Of a stretch of 24,012 bases of DNA, positions 6,307-14,241 are shown piece by piece. The notes under the pieces are model-generated. The model made no database searches. It was not told the DNA's origin and was given only the letters and a program-made list of their open reading frames with translations. The position numbers were made by a program, and so were the translations under genes. This DNA is from CALJIC01 sp039805565 (GTDB lineage Bacteria > Chloroflexota > Chloroflexia > Chloroflexales > Roseiflexaceae), in the NCBI GenBank assembly GCA_039805565.1, contig JBDLTZ010000291.1:1-24012 (forward strand). Direction: 5' to 3'. Numbering within the stretch: position 1 is the stretch's first letter; every line of letters begins with the position of its first letter.

Positions 6307-7170
6307 TCAGGGCGCTCCCTCCTCCGAGCCATCTGCTCTCCCACTCCCCAGAAGCCGGGCGATGTCGGCGGCGAAGCGTACCTCCGAGTCGTCCTCGGGT
6401 GCATAGCCGAGCACCTCGCGGGCGTTGGTGATGCTCCAGAACGTGCGCGCGTTGTTCGAGACGCCGTAGACGATGTGGAACGGCACGCCGTGAGGGTCGG
6501 CGATGTCGGGTGCCTCAACCGCCTTGACGAACAGCTGCTGGAGATCGCGCTCGCTGATGTAGCCGGCTAACTCGCGCACGTAGCGGTGACGCGGGAGGTG
6601 CTCGAAGGCCGAAGCGTCGATCTCGCGTGGGACGACGATCCGCACCTGGATGACCTCCAGCTTCCGGCCGAAACTGCCGCAGGCGTAGACGAAGCCCAGC
6701 GACTCGTAGGCCGCCTTGGCCCAGCCGTACAGGTTGTCGGGGCGCGGGTAGTCCTCGGGCGAAACGCGGTCACGCCGGCCGGCGAAGTAGGGCTGCTCGT
6801 ACCACTTGGCCGCCTGGTTGGTGCTGGCGGCGACGACCCGGCGCACGCCGTGATCGAGCGCGAGCTGGTAGACCCGCTGCATCATGTCGACGTTGCGCCG
6901 CTCACCTTCGTACTGCGCCTGGATGCTCTCGCCCGTCGGACGGACGTAGCCGCAGTGGACCACCACATCGACGTCGGCGAAGAAGGGAGCCACCGTTTTC
7001 ACGTCATCGCCGAGCAGGTCGACGACCTCGACGCCCGCAATCGGCTCGCCGGCCCGGTTCTCACGGCGCGTGTCGATCAGGCGCAGGTCGTAGCGCTCCC
7101 GAAACGCCGGCAGCAGCTGGCCGGCAATGTAGCCTGATGCTCCTGTGAGCAGCACGCGCAGTCGTGTCAT
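6307..7170 (-). CDS. NAD(P)-dependent epimerase/dehydratase (extended SDR)
   Basis: This 287-residue protein has a Rossmann fold with TGASGYIAG at residues 9-17 for the dinucleotide, an Asp after strand 2 (LRLIDTRR) that favours NAD, and a YxxxK catalytic pair in YGWAKAAYE with Ser/Thr in AASTNQ. Extended SDR enzymes of this size include sugar epimerases and uronate dehydrogenases; the context-free sequence does not decide between them. The ATG at 7168-7170 follows GGAGGGAG. It is the last gene of the minus-strand cluster, 21 bases after the arginase-family gene, and a hairpin terminator follows it. Confidence 0.85.
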   Translation of the reverse strand: MTRLRVLLTGASGYIAGQLLPAFRERYDLRLIDTRRENRAGEPIAGVEVVDLLGDDVKTVAPFFADVDVVVHCGYVRPTGESIQAQYEGERRNVDMMQRVYQLALDHGVRRVVAASTNQAAKWYEQPYFAGRRDRVSPEDYPRPDNLYGWAKAAYESLGFVYACGSFGRKLEVIQVRIVVPREIDASAFEHLPRHRYVRELAGYISERDLQQLFVKAVEAPDIADPHGVPFHIVYGVSNNARTFWSITNAREVLGYAPEDDSEVRFAADIARLLGSGRADGSEEGAP

Positions 7171-7191
7171 CCTCGCTCCCTCCTCGACATC

Positions 7192-8016
7192 CTATCCCTC
7201 CAGCATGCGGGCGCTGATCTCCTTCACGAGCTTCGCCGCGAGCGCCGCGGTGATGCCGGTCGGGTCGCGCACCGGGTTCAGCTCCACCAGGTCTGCGCCC
7301 ACCGGCGCCACCGGCAGGCCCTGGATCATCTGGAGCACCTCGCGCGTGGTGAAGCCGCCCGGCTCGTGGTGCGATACGCCTGGCGCGAACGCCGGGTCGA
7401 GCGCGTCGAGGTCGAGCGAGAGGTACAACGGGCCGGTGAGGCCGAGGTCCATGTCAGGCCGCCAATCGCGCATCTCGATGACCTCCACGCCGAAGCGCCG
7501 CGCCTGGTCGCGCTGGTGCGGGTTGAGCGTACGGATGCCGACCTGCACAAGGCGGGCGATGTGGCCGGCCTCGAGCGCGCGGGCAAACGGGCAGGCGTGC
7601 GAGAGCCGGTCGCCGTCAAGTTCGTCGTACAGGTCGGGGTGGGCGTCGAGGTGCAGGACCGTGAGGCCGAGGTGAGCGGCGCCATAGGCCCGGAGCAGAG
7701 GGAAGCTCACGGCGTGATCGCCGCCGAGCGCGAGCAGGCGTGCACCCCGCGCGAGCACGTCGGATGCTGCGCCGCTGATTGCCGCGAGCGCCGCATCATC
7801 GCCAGCGGGGATGGCAAGGTCGCCGAGGTCGTGCCAGCGGGTATCGACGGCGAGGTCGAGGCCGTTCTCGGCGCACCAGTTCATCGCGCCGTTGTGGAGG
7901 GTCGCTCGGATCTGGCGCGGGGCGAGCGCCGGGCCGCGCAGGAACGAGGAGTGGGCGTCCCACGGGACGCTGAGCACCGCGACATCACCGGGGCGCAGGG
8001 CACTCAGATCAGGCAT
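7192..8016 (-). CDS. Arginase/agmatinase family (ureohydrolase)
   Basis: The 274-residue protein has every dimanganese ligand of the ureohydrolase fold: His101 (GGDHAVS), Asp124, His126 and Asp128 (DAHPDLYDE), and Asp202 and Asp204 (SLDLDALDP). The loop DPAFAPGVSHHEPGGFTTREVL and the end PVRDPTGITAALAAKLVKE closely resemble plant-type arginases, which group with agmatinases. It should hydrolyse arginine, agmatine or a related guanidino compound to urea and an amine. The ATG at 8014-8016 has AGGAGGT upstream and overlaps the stop of the preceding NTF2-like gene, so the two are probably coupled. A longer frame opening at 8055 has no such support. Confidence 0.9.
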   Translation of the reverse strand: MPDLSALRPGDVAVLSVPWDAHSSFLRGPALAPRQIRATLHNGAMNWCAENGLDLAVDTRWHDLGDLAIPAGDDAALAAISGAASDVLARGARLLALGGDHAVSFPLLRAYGAAHLGLTVLHLDAHPDLYDELDGDRLSHACPFARALEAGHIARLVQVGIRTLNPHQRDQARRFGVEVIEMRDWRPDMDLGLTGPLYLSLDLDALDPAFAPGVSHHEPGGFTTREVLQMIQGLPVAPVGADLVELNPVRDPTGITAALAAKLVKEISARMLEG

Positions 8017-8440
8017 CGCGCACCTCCTGCGGCGGCAGCCATGTTTCGTGGACATGCAGCCAGGCGAGGCCGTTGGGTGTCCCCGGCTGCGGGTGGAAGA
8101 TGACGGTGCTCAGCCGCGCGGTGACGACCCCGTCAACGTGGCGCTGCCACTCCTCATAGGTGGCGCCAGTCAGCGCGCCGTGCTGGAAGCGCAGCACGGG
8201 ACGCTCGATCCACATGCGCCAGCCCGGGCGGCTGCTGTGCGCGGTGCGCAGCTGCGGCAACAACTCGGCGCGCTCGACGAGCCTGCCCGCCGGGGTGACG
8301 ATCGCGAACGTCGGGGCCATCGTGTCGACGAGACGCGCGAATGCGGCGTCGGTGTCGGGCAGGGTGCCGCCGAGCCACTGCTCGAAGAAGGCATGCAGCT
8401 CGACGATTTCGGTCTGCCAGGGCGGAGTGGGTGCTCGCAT
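8009..8440 (-). CDS. NTF2-like / DUF4440-type protein
   Basis: This 143-residue protein starts with a helix (EIVELHAFFEQWLGG), continues with FARLVDTMAPTFAIVTPAGRL, and ends with beta strands rich in aromatic residues (WIERPVLRFQH, WLHVHETWLPP). That is the arrangement of small NTF2/SnoaL-fold proteins, most like DUF4440 members. They include isomerases, hydrolases and ligand-binding proteins, so the function is open. The ATG at 8438-8440 has GAGGAG upstream; the longer frame from 8506 encodes low-complexity Arg-rich sequence and is not used. The stop overlaps the arginase start by eight bases, which points to co-transcription and coupled translation. Confidence 0.7.
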   Translation of the reverse strand: MRAPTPPWQTEIVELHAFFEQWLGGTLPDTDAAFARLVDTMAPTFAIVTPAGRLVERAELLPQLRTAHSSRPGWRMWIERPVLRFQHGALTGATYEEWQRHVDGVVTARLSTVIFHPQPGTPNGLAWLHVHETWLPPQEVRDA

Positions 8441-8557
8441 CGGGCTCCTCGGTCGTGCGGTGCTTCGTGTGGAGTGCGCCTGCCGGTTCGTGCTTCTGTC
8501 TCGCATAGCGTTCCGGGGCCGATGTGCGGCGTCGACCGGGTCGCCAGGTAGGCCGCG

Positions 8558-9511
8558 CTAGCGGTCGGTAATCGGGCGTTCCAGGATCTCGGCAATCTGG
8601 TGCATCTGCTCCGCCGTCAGCGGCCCAAACGCCAGTGCGCCGCAATTCTCTTCCACCTGGGCTACGTTGCGAAAGCCAGGAATGGGCAGGGTCTTCTCGC
8701 TCCGCGCCCACAGCCAGGCCAGGGCGCCCTGCGCCAGCGTACGGCCATTGCTGCGCAAGATCTCACCGACGGCTTGGGCCTTATTCAGCCATTCCGGGTT
8801 CGGCTGGCCATTCCTGAAATACTTCATCCACACCGGGGCGTTCGGGCCACGCACATCGTCTGTAGGGAGCACCGTCGCAGGCGTGTACTTGCCGGTCAAC
8901 AGGCCCATCGCCAATGGGCCGCGATTGATCGCCGCCAGGTTGAACTGCTCGCAGACCGCCAGTACGTCCGGCGCATCGTCGATGACGTTGAGTTCCACCT
9001 GGATCGCCGAGCAGTGCGGTCCCTGTGCGAACAGACGCGCCCGTTCCGCGGAATCTGTGCTCCAGCCATATGTTCGAATCTTGCCGGATGCGACGAGACC
9101 CTCGAGGGTCTCGCGGACTTCTTCCGCGCCCTCCAGGTCGTAATCGCCCACGTGAAACTGGTACAGGTCGATATAGTCGGTGTTGAGGCGCCTGAGCGAG
9201 GCTTCGCACGCCTGACGGATGTAGTCCGGCTTTGCGTTCGGCCCGCTCGGGGTATTGCCAAACTTGGTGGCGATCACCACCTGCTCACGATGGCCGGCGA
9301 GCGCCCGGCCCAACACGCGCTCGCTGCGCTCGGGCCCATAGACATCGGCGGTATCAAAGAACGTGATGCCCATCTGCAGCGCCGTATGCAGGCCGCGAAT
9401 AGACTCGTCGTCGTCGGCGCCACCGCCCCAGCCGCGGCCGCCAATTGCCCAGCAGCCGATGCCCATCGGCGACACCTCGATGCCGGAACGGCCCAGGATA
9501 CGGTTGTCCAT
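8558..9511 (-). CDS. Aldo/keto reductase
   Basis: The 317-residue protein is a typical TIM-barrel aldo/keto reductase. The catalytic tetrad is complete: Asp53 and Tyr58 (FFDTADVYG), Lys83 (ATKFG) and His120 (LYQFHVGD). The N-terminus MDNRILGRSGIEVSPMGIGCW and the C-terminal IPGFRNVAQVEEN segment, which contacts NADPH, are also standard. It most resembles the YajO/general-stress-69-like subgroup. It should reduce aldehydes or ketones with NAD(P)H; the substrate is unknown. The ATG follows AAAGGAG. The gene lies 81 bases after the hydratase-family gene and 117 bases before the NTF2-like gene. Confidence 0.92.
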   Translation of the reverse strand: MDNRILGRSGIEVSPMGIGCWAIGGRGWGGGADDDESIRGLHTALQMGITFFDTADVYGPERSERVLGRALAGHREQVVIATKFGNTPSGPNAKPDYIRQACEASLRRLNTDYIDLYQFHVGDYDLEGAEEVRETLEGLVASGKIRTYGWSTDSAERARLFAQGPHCSAIQVELNVIDDAPDVLAVCEQFNLAAINRGPLAMGLLTGKYTPATVLPTDDVRGPNAPVWMKYFRNGQPNPEWLNKAQAVGEILRSNGRTLAQGALAWLWARSEKTLPIPGFRNVAQVEENCGALAFGPLTAEQMHQIAEILERPITDR

Positions 9512-9592
9512 ATCTTCGTACTCCTTTGCAGGTGGCGAGGTCTGGCACAGCTATTCTACACGCTCGACCGCTCCTCGAGGTCAAGCCCTCAG

Positions 9593-10408
9593 TCAACAGC
9601 GGATAAGCGTAAGCCGGACGCCAACCGCATCGAGGCCATCACTCACGGAATGCCAGCGCTCGCCTGCCAATATCGGCAGAGCTGGCGTCAGCGTGCCGGT
9701 CGTGACGACCTCGCCGGCGGCGAGCGGCGCGTCCCCCTGCGCGGCCAGCGTCTCCACGAGGTAGCGCAGCGCGTGTAGCGGGTTCCCGAGCACGAACGCC
9801 CCGCCACCAGTCGCCACGGTCGTACCATCGCGCTGGAGCGTGACCGTGAAACGCGCCATCTGATCGATGAGATCTGCACCAGCACTATGGTCAATCGGGA
9901 TGCGGCGGCCGATCACCAGCCGCGCATGCAGCCCGAAGTCAGCGGCGCAGTCGGCCGAGGAGAAGCGCCAGTCGGGAAAGTGACAGTCGACGATCTCGAA
10001 CCCCGCCGCGTACCAGGCCAGGTGGTCCAGCAGCTCGTTCAGGTCCGTCGTGTGCGGCGCAACCGCGTGCCGGAGGCCGAAGACGATCTCGGGCTCGATG
10101 CGCGGGGCGACCATGCTGGCGAGTGATACCGTCGCCGTATCGTGCTCAGCGTCCTGCACCGTGCCGGCGTAGACGTGCGCCCAGAGCGGGCGGTCCACGC
10201 CGTACTCAGCCCAGATGCTGGTGTTCGTGAAGCCGATCTTGCGCCCGACCGTCTGCTCACCGCGTGCCCGACGCCGTGCGACGAGGCGCCGCCCGACGGC
10301 GTAGGCATCGGCGATCGAGAACGGGCCGCGCGCCGACGGCGGCGTGATCAGCGCCCCGTGGTCATAGGCGTCAAGCAGCTCGGCCGCCAGCGACTCCGCG
10401 TCATTCAT
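9593..10408 (-). CDS. Fumarylacetoacetate hydrolase-fold protein (2-keto-4-pentenoate hydratase-like)
   Basis: The 271-residue protein resembles 2-oxopent-4-enoate and 2-oxohept-3-enedioate hydratases of meta-cleavage pathways. Seen directly are the GRKIGFTNTSIWAEYGV motif at residues 55-71, the metal-binding acids in RIEPEIVFGL (Glu105, Glu107) and FEIVD (Glu138), and the C-terminal LAAGEVVTTGTLTPA block. Such enzymes add water to 2-keto-4-enoates, or in related forms decarboxylate them. The start was set at the second ATG (10406-10408), which has GAGGAGG six bases upstream, rather than the ATG at 10423. Only 27 bases separate it from the LLM oxidoreductase gene, so the two are likely one operon. 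Confidence 0.85.
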   Translation of the reverse strand: MNDAESLAAELLDAYDHGALITPPSARGPFSIADAYAVGRRLVARRRARGEQTVGRKIGFTNTSIWAEYGVDRPLWAHVYAGTVQDAEHDTATVSLASMVAPRIEPEIVFGLRHAVAPHTTDLNELLDHLAWYAAGFEIVDCHFPDWRFSSADCAADFGLHARLVIGRRIPIDHSAGADLIDQMARFTVTLQRDGTTVATGGGAFVLGNPLHALRYLVETLAAQGDAPLAAGEVVTTGTLTPALPILAGERWHSVSDGLDAVGVRLTLIRC

Positions 10409-10435
10409 GATGCGCCTCCTCAAACACTCACGGTG

Positions 10436-11326
10436 TCACGCCTCAAGGTGTGGCAGCACCGCGTCGGCGAACAGCAGCGTGCCGTCGGAGCGCGGGGCAT
10501 CCGCAAGGTGGACCGTGAGCCGGTGAGCACCCTGACGGAGGATCACCCGCAGCGCCTCCGCCACCTGCTCCGGCGTCCCAGCGACGCCCGCCTCTAGCGG
10601 CCGCACCTCCGGGTCCTCTCGTAGCCGCCCGAGCTCGCGCTCCGTCGAAGCAACCAGCACCCCCACGCGCACCACCTGTGTGATCGAGTCGTAGTCGCGG
10701 CCGACCGTGCGACAGTGCTCCCGGAGCACGGCCTGCTTGTGGGCGTAAGCTTCACGGTCGGTGTAGCCGTAGTTCCACCAGTCGGCGTGCTCGGCCACCA
10801 CCCGCAGCAAGAAGCGCTCACCGCCACCGCCGACCATGATCGGTGGGAGTGGGTTCGGCCGCGGCTCGCAGGCGGCGCCCGCAATGTGGTAGTGCTCGCC
10901 GTGGAAGCTCGCCGGCAACTGCGTCCACATCGCGCGGATGAGCTGGATCGCCTCGGCGAGCTGTGCGATGCGCGTGCGCGCGCTGGGGAACGACCAGCCG
11001 TAGGCGTGGTACTCCTCGGCGTGCCAGCCGGCACCGATCCCCAAGACGAAACGCCCGCCCGAGATCGCCTGCGCGGTGGCCGCCATCTTCGCCAGGTGCG
11101 CGGGGTTGCGGAAGCTGTTGCAGAGCACCTCGTGGCCGCACAGCTTGTCGGGGTAGCGCGCCAGAGCATAGGCCAGCATCGTCCAGCCCTCGGCGACGGG
11201 GTGGCGCTCGTACTGCACGTGGTCGGGGAACCACAGCGAGTCGAAGCCGTGACCCACCTGGTCCAGGTAGGGGAACGCCGTCTCGGCCAGGCGCGACCAG
11301 AGGTTGAGACCGACCGGTACTGACAT
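10436..11326 (-). CDS. LLM-class flavin/F420-dependent oxidoreductase
   Basis: The 296-residue protein has the bacterial luciferase-like monooxygenase fold. Diagnostic stretches are GFDSLWFPDHV near the N-terminus, ISGGRFVLGIGAGWHAEEYHAYG in the middle, and PLPPIMVGGGGERFLLRVVAEHADWWN. The AGWHAEEY motif is typical of the F420-dependent branch, which would imply that the cell makes coenzyme F420; FMN use cannot be excluded. The ATG at 11324-11326 follows GAGGAG; the longer frame to 11362 is not supported. It is the first gene of the minus-strand cluster and diverges from the DUF4174 gene across 185 bases. Confidence 0.88.
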   Translation of the reverse strand: MSVPVGLNLWSRLAETAFPYLDQVGHGFDSLWFPDHVQYERHPVAEGWTMLAYALARYPDKLCGHEVLCNSFRNPAHLAKMAATAQAISGGRFVLGIGAGWHAEEYHAYGWSFPSARTRIAQLAEAIQLIRAMWTQLPASFHGEHYHIAGAACEPRPNPLPPIMVGGGGERFLLRVVAEHADWWNYGYTDREAYAHKQAVLREHCRTVGRDYDSITQVVRVGVLVASTERELGRLREDPEVRPLEAGVAGTPEQVAEALRVILRQGAHRLTVHLADAPRSDGTLLFADAVLPHLEA

Positions 11327-11511
11327 TGATGCGCTCCTCGAAGCGGCAACACGCGCGTACACTGCTTGGGTGGGAGTATACTGCCGAACGAGCCCCCCGG
11401 CGCACGCCGTGAACCGAACGTATCACACCACTGCCACCGCGGCGCGCGCTGGCGCGCTTCCTGCGAGGCAGCACACGAGCTTGGATCGTGCACAGGGAAG
11501 CGAGGAGCGAC

Positions 11512-11910
11512 ATGGGTGATACGACGAACCGGCTTGATCTTGGACGCTACCAGTGGCGCAACCGTCTGCTGCTGCTCTTCGCACCGGCAGCAGACGACCC
11601 GCTGTTTGTCACGCAGCAGGATGCGCTGGCGGCGCATCACACGGGGTTAGCTGAGCGTGAGCTGCTGGTCTTCGTACTCTTCGAGGCGACGGACGGCGCA
11701 GGTGACAGCCAGGTTGTCACCGCAGCGCAGGCGGCAGAGCTTCGCGCGCGCTTTGGCGTGCCGACGGGCGCGTTCACCATCCTGCTCGTCGGCAAGGACG
11801 GCACCGAGAAGTTGCGCAGCCAGGGCGTCGTGCCGGCGGCTGACCTGTTTGGTCTGATCGACTCGATGCCGATGCGACGCGACGAGATGCGCCGAAGTGG
11901 CGTTGCCTGA
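11512..11910 (+). CDS. DUF4174 domain protein
   Basis: The 132-residue protein fits DUF4174. The conserved parts are YQWRNRLLLLFAPAADDPLF at residues 13-32, LAERELLVFVLFE, TILLVGKDGTEKLRSQG and the nearly invariant end LIDSMPMRRDEMRR. The fold is thioredoxin-like without the CxxC redox pair, and the function is unknown. No signal peptide is visible. The ATG at 11512 follows GCGAGGAG; the ATG eight codons upstream lacks a good site. It diverges from the LLM oxidoreductase gene. A possible -10 TATACT at 11377-11382 lies upstream but without a clear -35. Confidence 0.85.
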   Translation: MGDTTNRLDLGRYQWRNRLLLLFAPAADDPLFVTQQDALAAHHTGLAERELLVFVLFEATDGAGDSQVVTAAQAAELRARFGVPTGAFTILLVGKDGTEKLRSQGVVPAADLFGLIDSMPMRRDEMRRSGVA

Positions 11911-12014
11911 GTATAAGTGCTGTACGGCGCACAGTGGCGCGCCGAGAGGTTCGACGAGCGGTTCTTCGCCCGGCACGGCCCTGAAATCGGCTTTTCTGTG
12001 AAGCAGCCCTGTCA

Positions 12015-12023
12015 TTATCCACA
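12015..12023 (+). promoter_or_regulatory. Perfect DnaA-box consensus upstream of imuA operon
   Basis: TTATCCACA matches the DnaA box exactly. It lies about 150 bases upstream of the imuA-type start codon, in the 263-base gap after DUF4174. Together with the copy at 885-893 this is more than expected in sequence this GC-rich. DnaA control of the mutasome is inference. Confidence 0.4.
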
Positions 12024-12173
12024 GCCAGAGAACGAAGCTCCATCATACGACGCCGTGTCTCGCGCCCTCTGTCATCTTCCCGTCAGGTTCATAACGCCCC
12101 GCTTCCGCTAGGATAGATACTCGCACAGATGTTTCGTGCAGTGCAGCGGGACCGCGGAGACCAGGGGAAAGCG

Positions 12174-12947
12174 ATGACCGAGCAGGAAGGGGAGAGCGCC
12201 TCGCGGGGGAGACTCACTGCCCTGGTAGCGACGGCGCAGCGACGGTGGGGAACGCGGGTGCTGCGCTTTGGCGCTGAGACACCCACCGAAACAGCCTTGC
12301 TCCCGACCGGTATCATCGCGCTCGACGACGTGCTCGGCGGCCTGCCGCGCGGCGCGCTCACCGAGCTGCTCGGCGCCCCGACCTCGGGTATGACCACGCT
12401 CGCGCTCACGGCCATCGCGCACACCCAGGCCACGGGCGCGCTCGCCGCCTTCATCGACGTTGGTGGCACCTTCGACTCGGCCTACGCAGCGGCCTGTGGC
12501 GTCGATCTGTCCGGGCTCCTGCTCGCGCGCCCGACAAGCGCGCCTGATGTGCTCGAGCTCGTCGAGGCGCTCGTCGCGTCCGGGGCCCTCAGTCTGCTCC
12601 TGGTTGACTCGCTCGCCTGGCTGCCGGGCGCGCCCGGCGGTCACGCATTGCTCAGCACCGCGCTCCGGCGCATCACCCCCGTGCTCGCCCGGTCGCCCAC
12701 CGCGCTTGTTGCGCTGACGTTTCTGCCGTACCCCGCGGCGGTCGCCAGCAATCTCGTCGGGCGCGGCTCGCCGCTCGCCCACGCCGCCGCACTCCGCCTA
12801 CACGTCGCCCGCGGCGCCTGGGCAGTGACGCAGGGGCAGGCTCCCGGCGCCGACGCCCACGTGCTGGTGATGAAGCGCCGAGGCGCTCCCGACGGCGCAC
12901 ACTTCGCCGTGCCGGTGGTCTTTCCAAGCGACTGGGGGACACCATGA
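12174..12947 (+). CDS. imuA: ImuA-type RecA-fold mutasome protein with degenerate Walker A
   Basis: The 257-residue protein has a RecA-like core: LPTGIIALDDVLGGLPRGALTELLG at residues 43-67, a P-loop-like GAPTSGMTT at 67-75, and a Walker B-like LSLLLVDSLAWL. The P-loop Lys is replaced by Met73, so ATP binding is doubtful; ImuA proteins are known to be RecA-like but often degenerate. In known systems ImuA or ImuA' works with ImuB and DnaE2 in SOS-induced mutagenic translesion synthesis. The ATG at 12174 follows AGGGGAAA and was preferred over the ATG at 12129. Its stop overlaps the ImuB-like start (ATGA). No canonical LexA box was recognised upstream. Confidence 0.82.
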   Translation: MTEQEGESASRGRLTALVATAQRRWGTRVLRFGAETPTETALLPTGIIALDDVLGGLPRGALTELLGAPTSGMTTLALTAIAHTQATGALAAFIDVGGTFDSAYAAACGVDLSGLLLARPTSAPDVLELVEALVASGALSLLLVDSLAWLPGAPGGHALLSTALRRITPVLARSPTALVALTFLPYPAAVASNLVGRGSPLAHAAALRLHVARGAWAVTQGQAPGADAHVLVMKRRGAPDGAHFAVPVVFPSDWGTP

Positions 12948-13969
12948 GCTGGCTCGTCGTCCGCGCCGCCCCGTGGCCGCGCACCGTGCCGTCTGCTCTG
13001 CTGCGCCGCGCTCTGGAGCGCTGGTCGCCGTGTGTCCGTGCACTGGCCCCGCCGCCGGACCTTGCTGTCGCCGCCGACCTCGGGCGCGTGAGCGAGCACC
13101 GGGCTCGTGAGATCATACGGGTGATCCGCGACCAGCTTACGCACGACCTCCGCGACCGGCGCACAGATACGCCGTCCGTTCCGCTGGCCTGCGGGCTTGG
13201 CGCACAGCTCACTATCGCGGAGCTCGCCGCGCAGGCAGCCGAGCCGGGGGGGATCGTCGTTGTGCCACCCGGCCAGGAGGCGTTGTGGCTCGCCCCTCAG
13301 CCAATCGCTCGCTTGCCGCTCGAGCCTGCGCTCATCGCGCGCCTACGCCAGTTCGGGCTCGGCACCGTCGGCGCGCTCGCCGCCCTCCCGCTCGACGCCC
13401 TGGAAGCTCAGTTCGGCGCTGCCGGCCGCCACCTGCACGCCCTCGCGAATGGGCAACCCCAGCCACTCCCGCCAGCCGAAACCGACCCGCCATGCCTCCG
13501 GCTCGGCTGGCGCTTCGCTGGATCGGTCATCGACCAGCCGTCTGTCGACGCAGCGCTTGATCGGGTCGCACGTCGCCTCGCTGCGCGCCTTGCGCGCACA
13601 GGTCAGGCCGCCCGTCATATCACGCTTACGCTGGATCTCGCCGATGCGCCGCCCCGGCAGGCAGCCCACGTGCTCACCGAGCCAACAAGCGATCCGCGTC
13701 ACCTTTCGGCGCTCCTGCGTGCCCTGGCCCGCGATGCCGACGTGCCGTGCGGTGTCGAGCGCCTCGTTGTCACCGCCGAGCTCGCGCCCGTCCAGGCGGT
13801 GCAGCACGAGCTCTTCCCCCAGCCGCCGGCCCGTGCCGCGCAGCTTGAGGCGCTCATCAGCCACCTGGCCCCACGGCTCACCGCGCACCTCGTGCATACG
13901 GCCCTACCGAGCCCACACGCCCCCTGCCTCGAGCAGCGCGTGGCGTTCACGCCGTGGGTGCAGCCGTGA
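12944..13969 (+). CDS. imuB: ImuB-like protein lacking the catalytic N-terminal part
   Basis: The 341-residue protein matches the C-terminal two thirds of Y-family/ImuB proteins. It has a palm remnant (ACGLGAQLTIAELAAQA), then VVVPPGQEALWLAPQPIARLPL, a helix-hairpin-helix (LIARLRQFGLGTVGALAALP, about 131-150), and a little-finger-like region. The N-terminal fingers and palm, with the Y-family acidic residues, are missing; ImuB is usually 450-550 residues and already catalytically dead. QHELF at 287-291, after the little finger, fits the beta-clamp-binding pentapeptide expected in ImuB. By analogy it links DnaE2 and ImuA to the clamp. It overlaps imuA by four bases and the next gene by four bases, so translation is coupled throughout. 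Confidence 0.8.
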   Translation: MSWLVVRAAPWPRTVPSALLRRALERWSPCVRALAPPPDLAVAADLGRVSEHRAREIIRVIRDQLTHDLRDRRTDTPSVPLACGLGAQLTIAELAAQAAEPGGIVVVPPGQEALWLAPQPIARLPLEPALIARLRQFGLGTVGALAALPLDALEAQFGAAGRHLHALANGQPQPLPPAETDPPCLRLGWRFAGSVIDQPSVDAALDRVARRLAARLARTGQAARHITLTLDLADAPPRQAAHVLTEPTSDPRHLSALLRALARDADVPCGVERLVVTAELAPVQAVQHELFPQPPARAAQLEALISHLAPRLTAHLVHTALPSPHAPCLEQRVAFTPWVQP

Positions 13970-14220
13970 CACGCTTCTGGGCCGACGGGCTGCCCATCAC
14001 TGTCACCCAAGACGACGGTGCCGCGCCGACCAGCTTCGCCTGGCGCGGGCAACGCCACGCTGTCGAGCTGGTGGTGGAGCGCTGGCGTATGGACGGTGGC
14101 TGGTGGGGACGCCGTGCCTGGCGCGAGTACTTCCAGTGCCTGACGGCGACCGGCCTGCTGGTGCTGCTCTACCACGATGTGCGCGCGGGCACGTGGCGCC
14201 TCCAGCGCGTCTACGACTGA
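13966..14220 (+). CDS. DUF6504-like small protein of the mutasome operon
   Basis: This 84-residue protein begins at a GTG that overlaps the ImuB-like stop (GTGA), copying the ATGA overlap one gene upstream; an ATG at 13954 is the alternative. It contains RFWADGLPITV, FAWRGQRHAVELVVERWRMDGGWW, AWREYFQCLTATGLLVLLYHD and a terminal WRLQRVYD. This pattern resembles DUF6504, a beta-rich domain that in Actinobacteria occurs near or fused to Y-family-like proteins. The function is unknown. Its place between imuB and dnaE2 suggests it is a mutasome subunit or a split-off C-terminal domain of ImuB. Confidence 0.72.
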   Translation: MTRFWADGLPITVTQDDGAAPTSFAWRGQRHAVELVVERWRMDGGWWGRRAWREYFQCLTATGLLVLLYHDVRAGTWRLQRVYD

Positions 14221-14241
14221 GACGACAGGACAGGTGGCGCC

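Noticed and set aside
11376..11382. AGTATACT in the divergent LLM/DUF4174 gap as a bidirectional promoter
   Set aside because: It matches a -10 box on both strands, but no acceptable -35 hexamer lies 16-18 bases away on either one.
11911..12173. A canonical LexA box upstream of the mutasome operon
   Set aside because: GTTC and GAAC pieces occur, but none are arranged as GAAC-N4-GTTC or another inverted pair, so no SOS box can be claimed.
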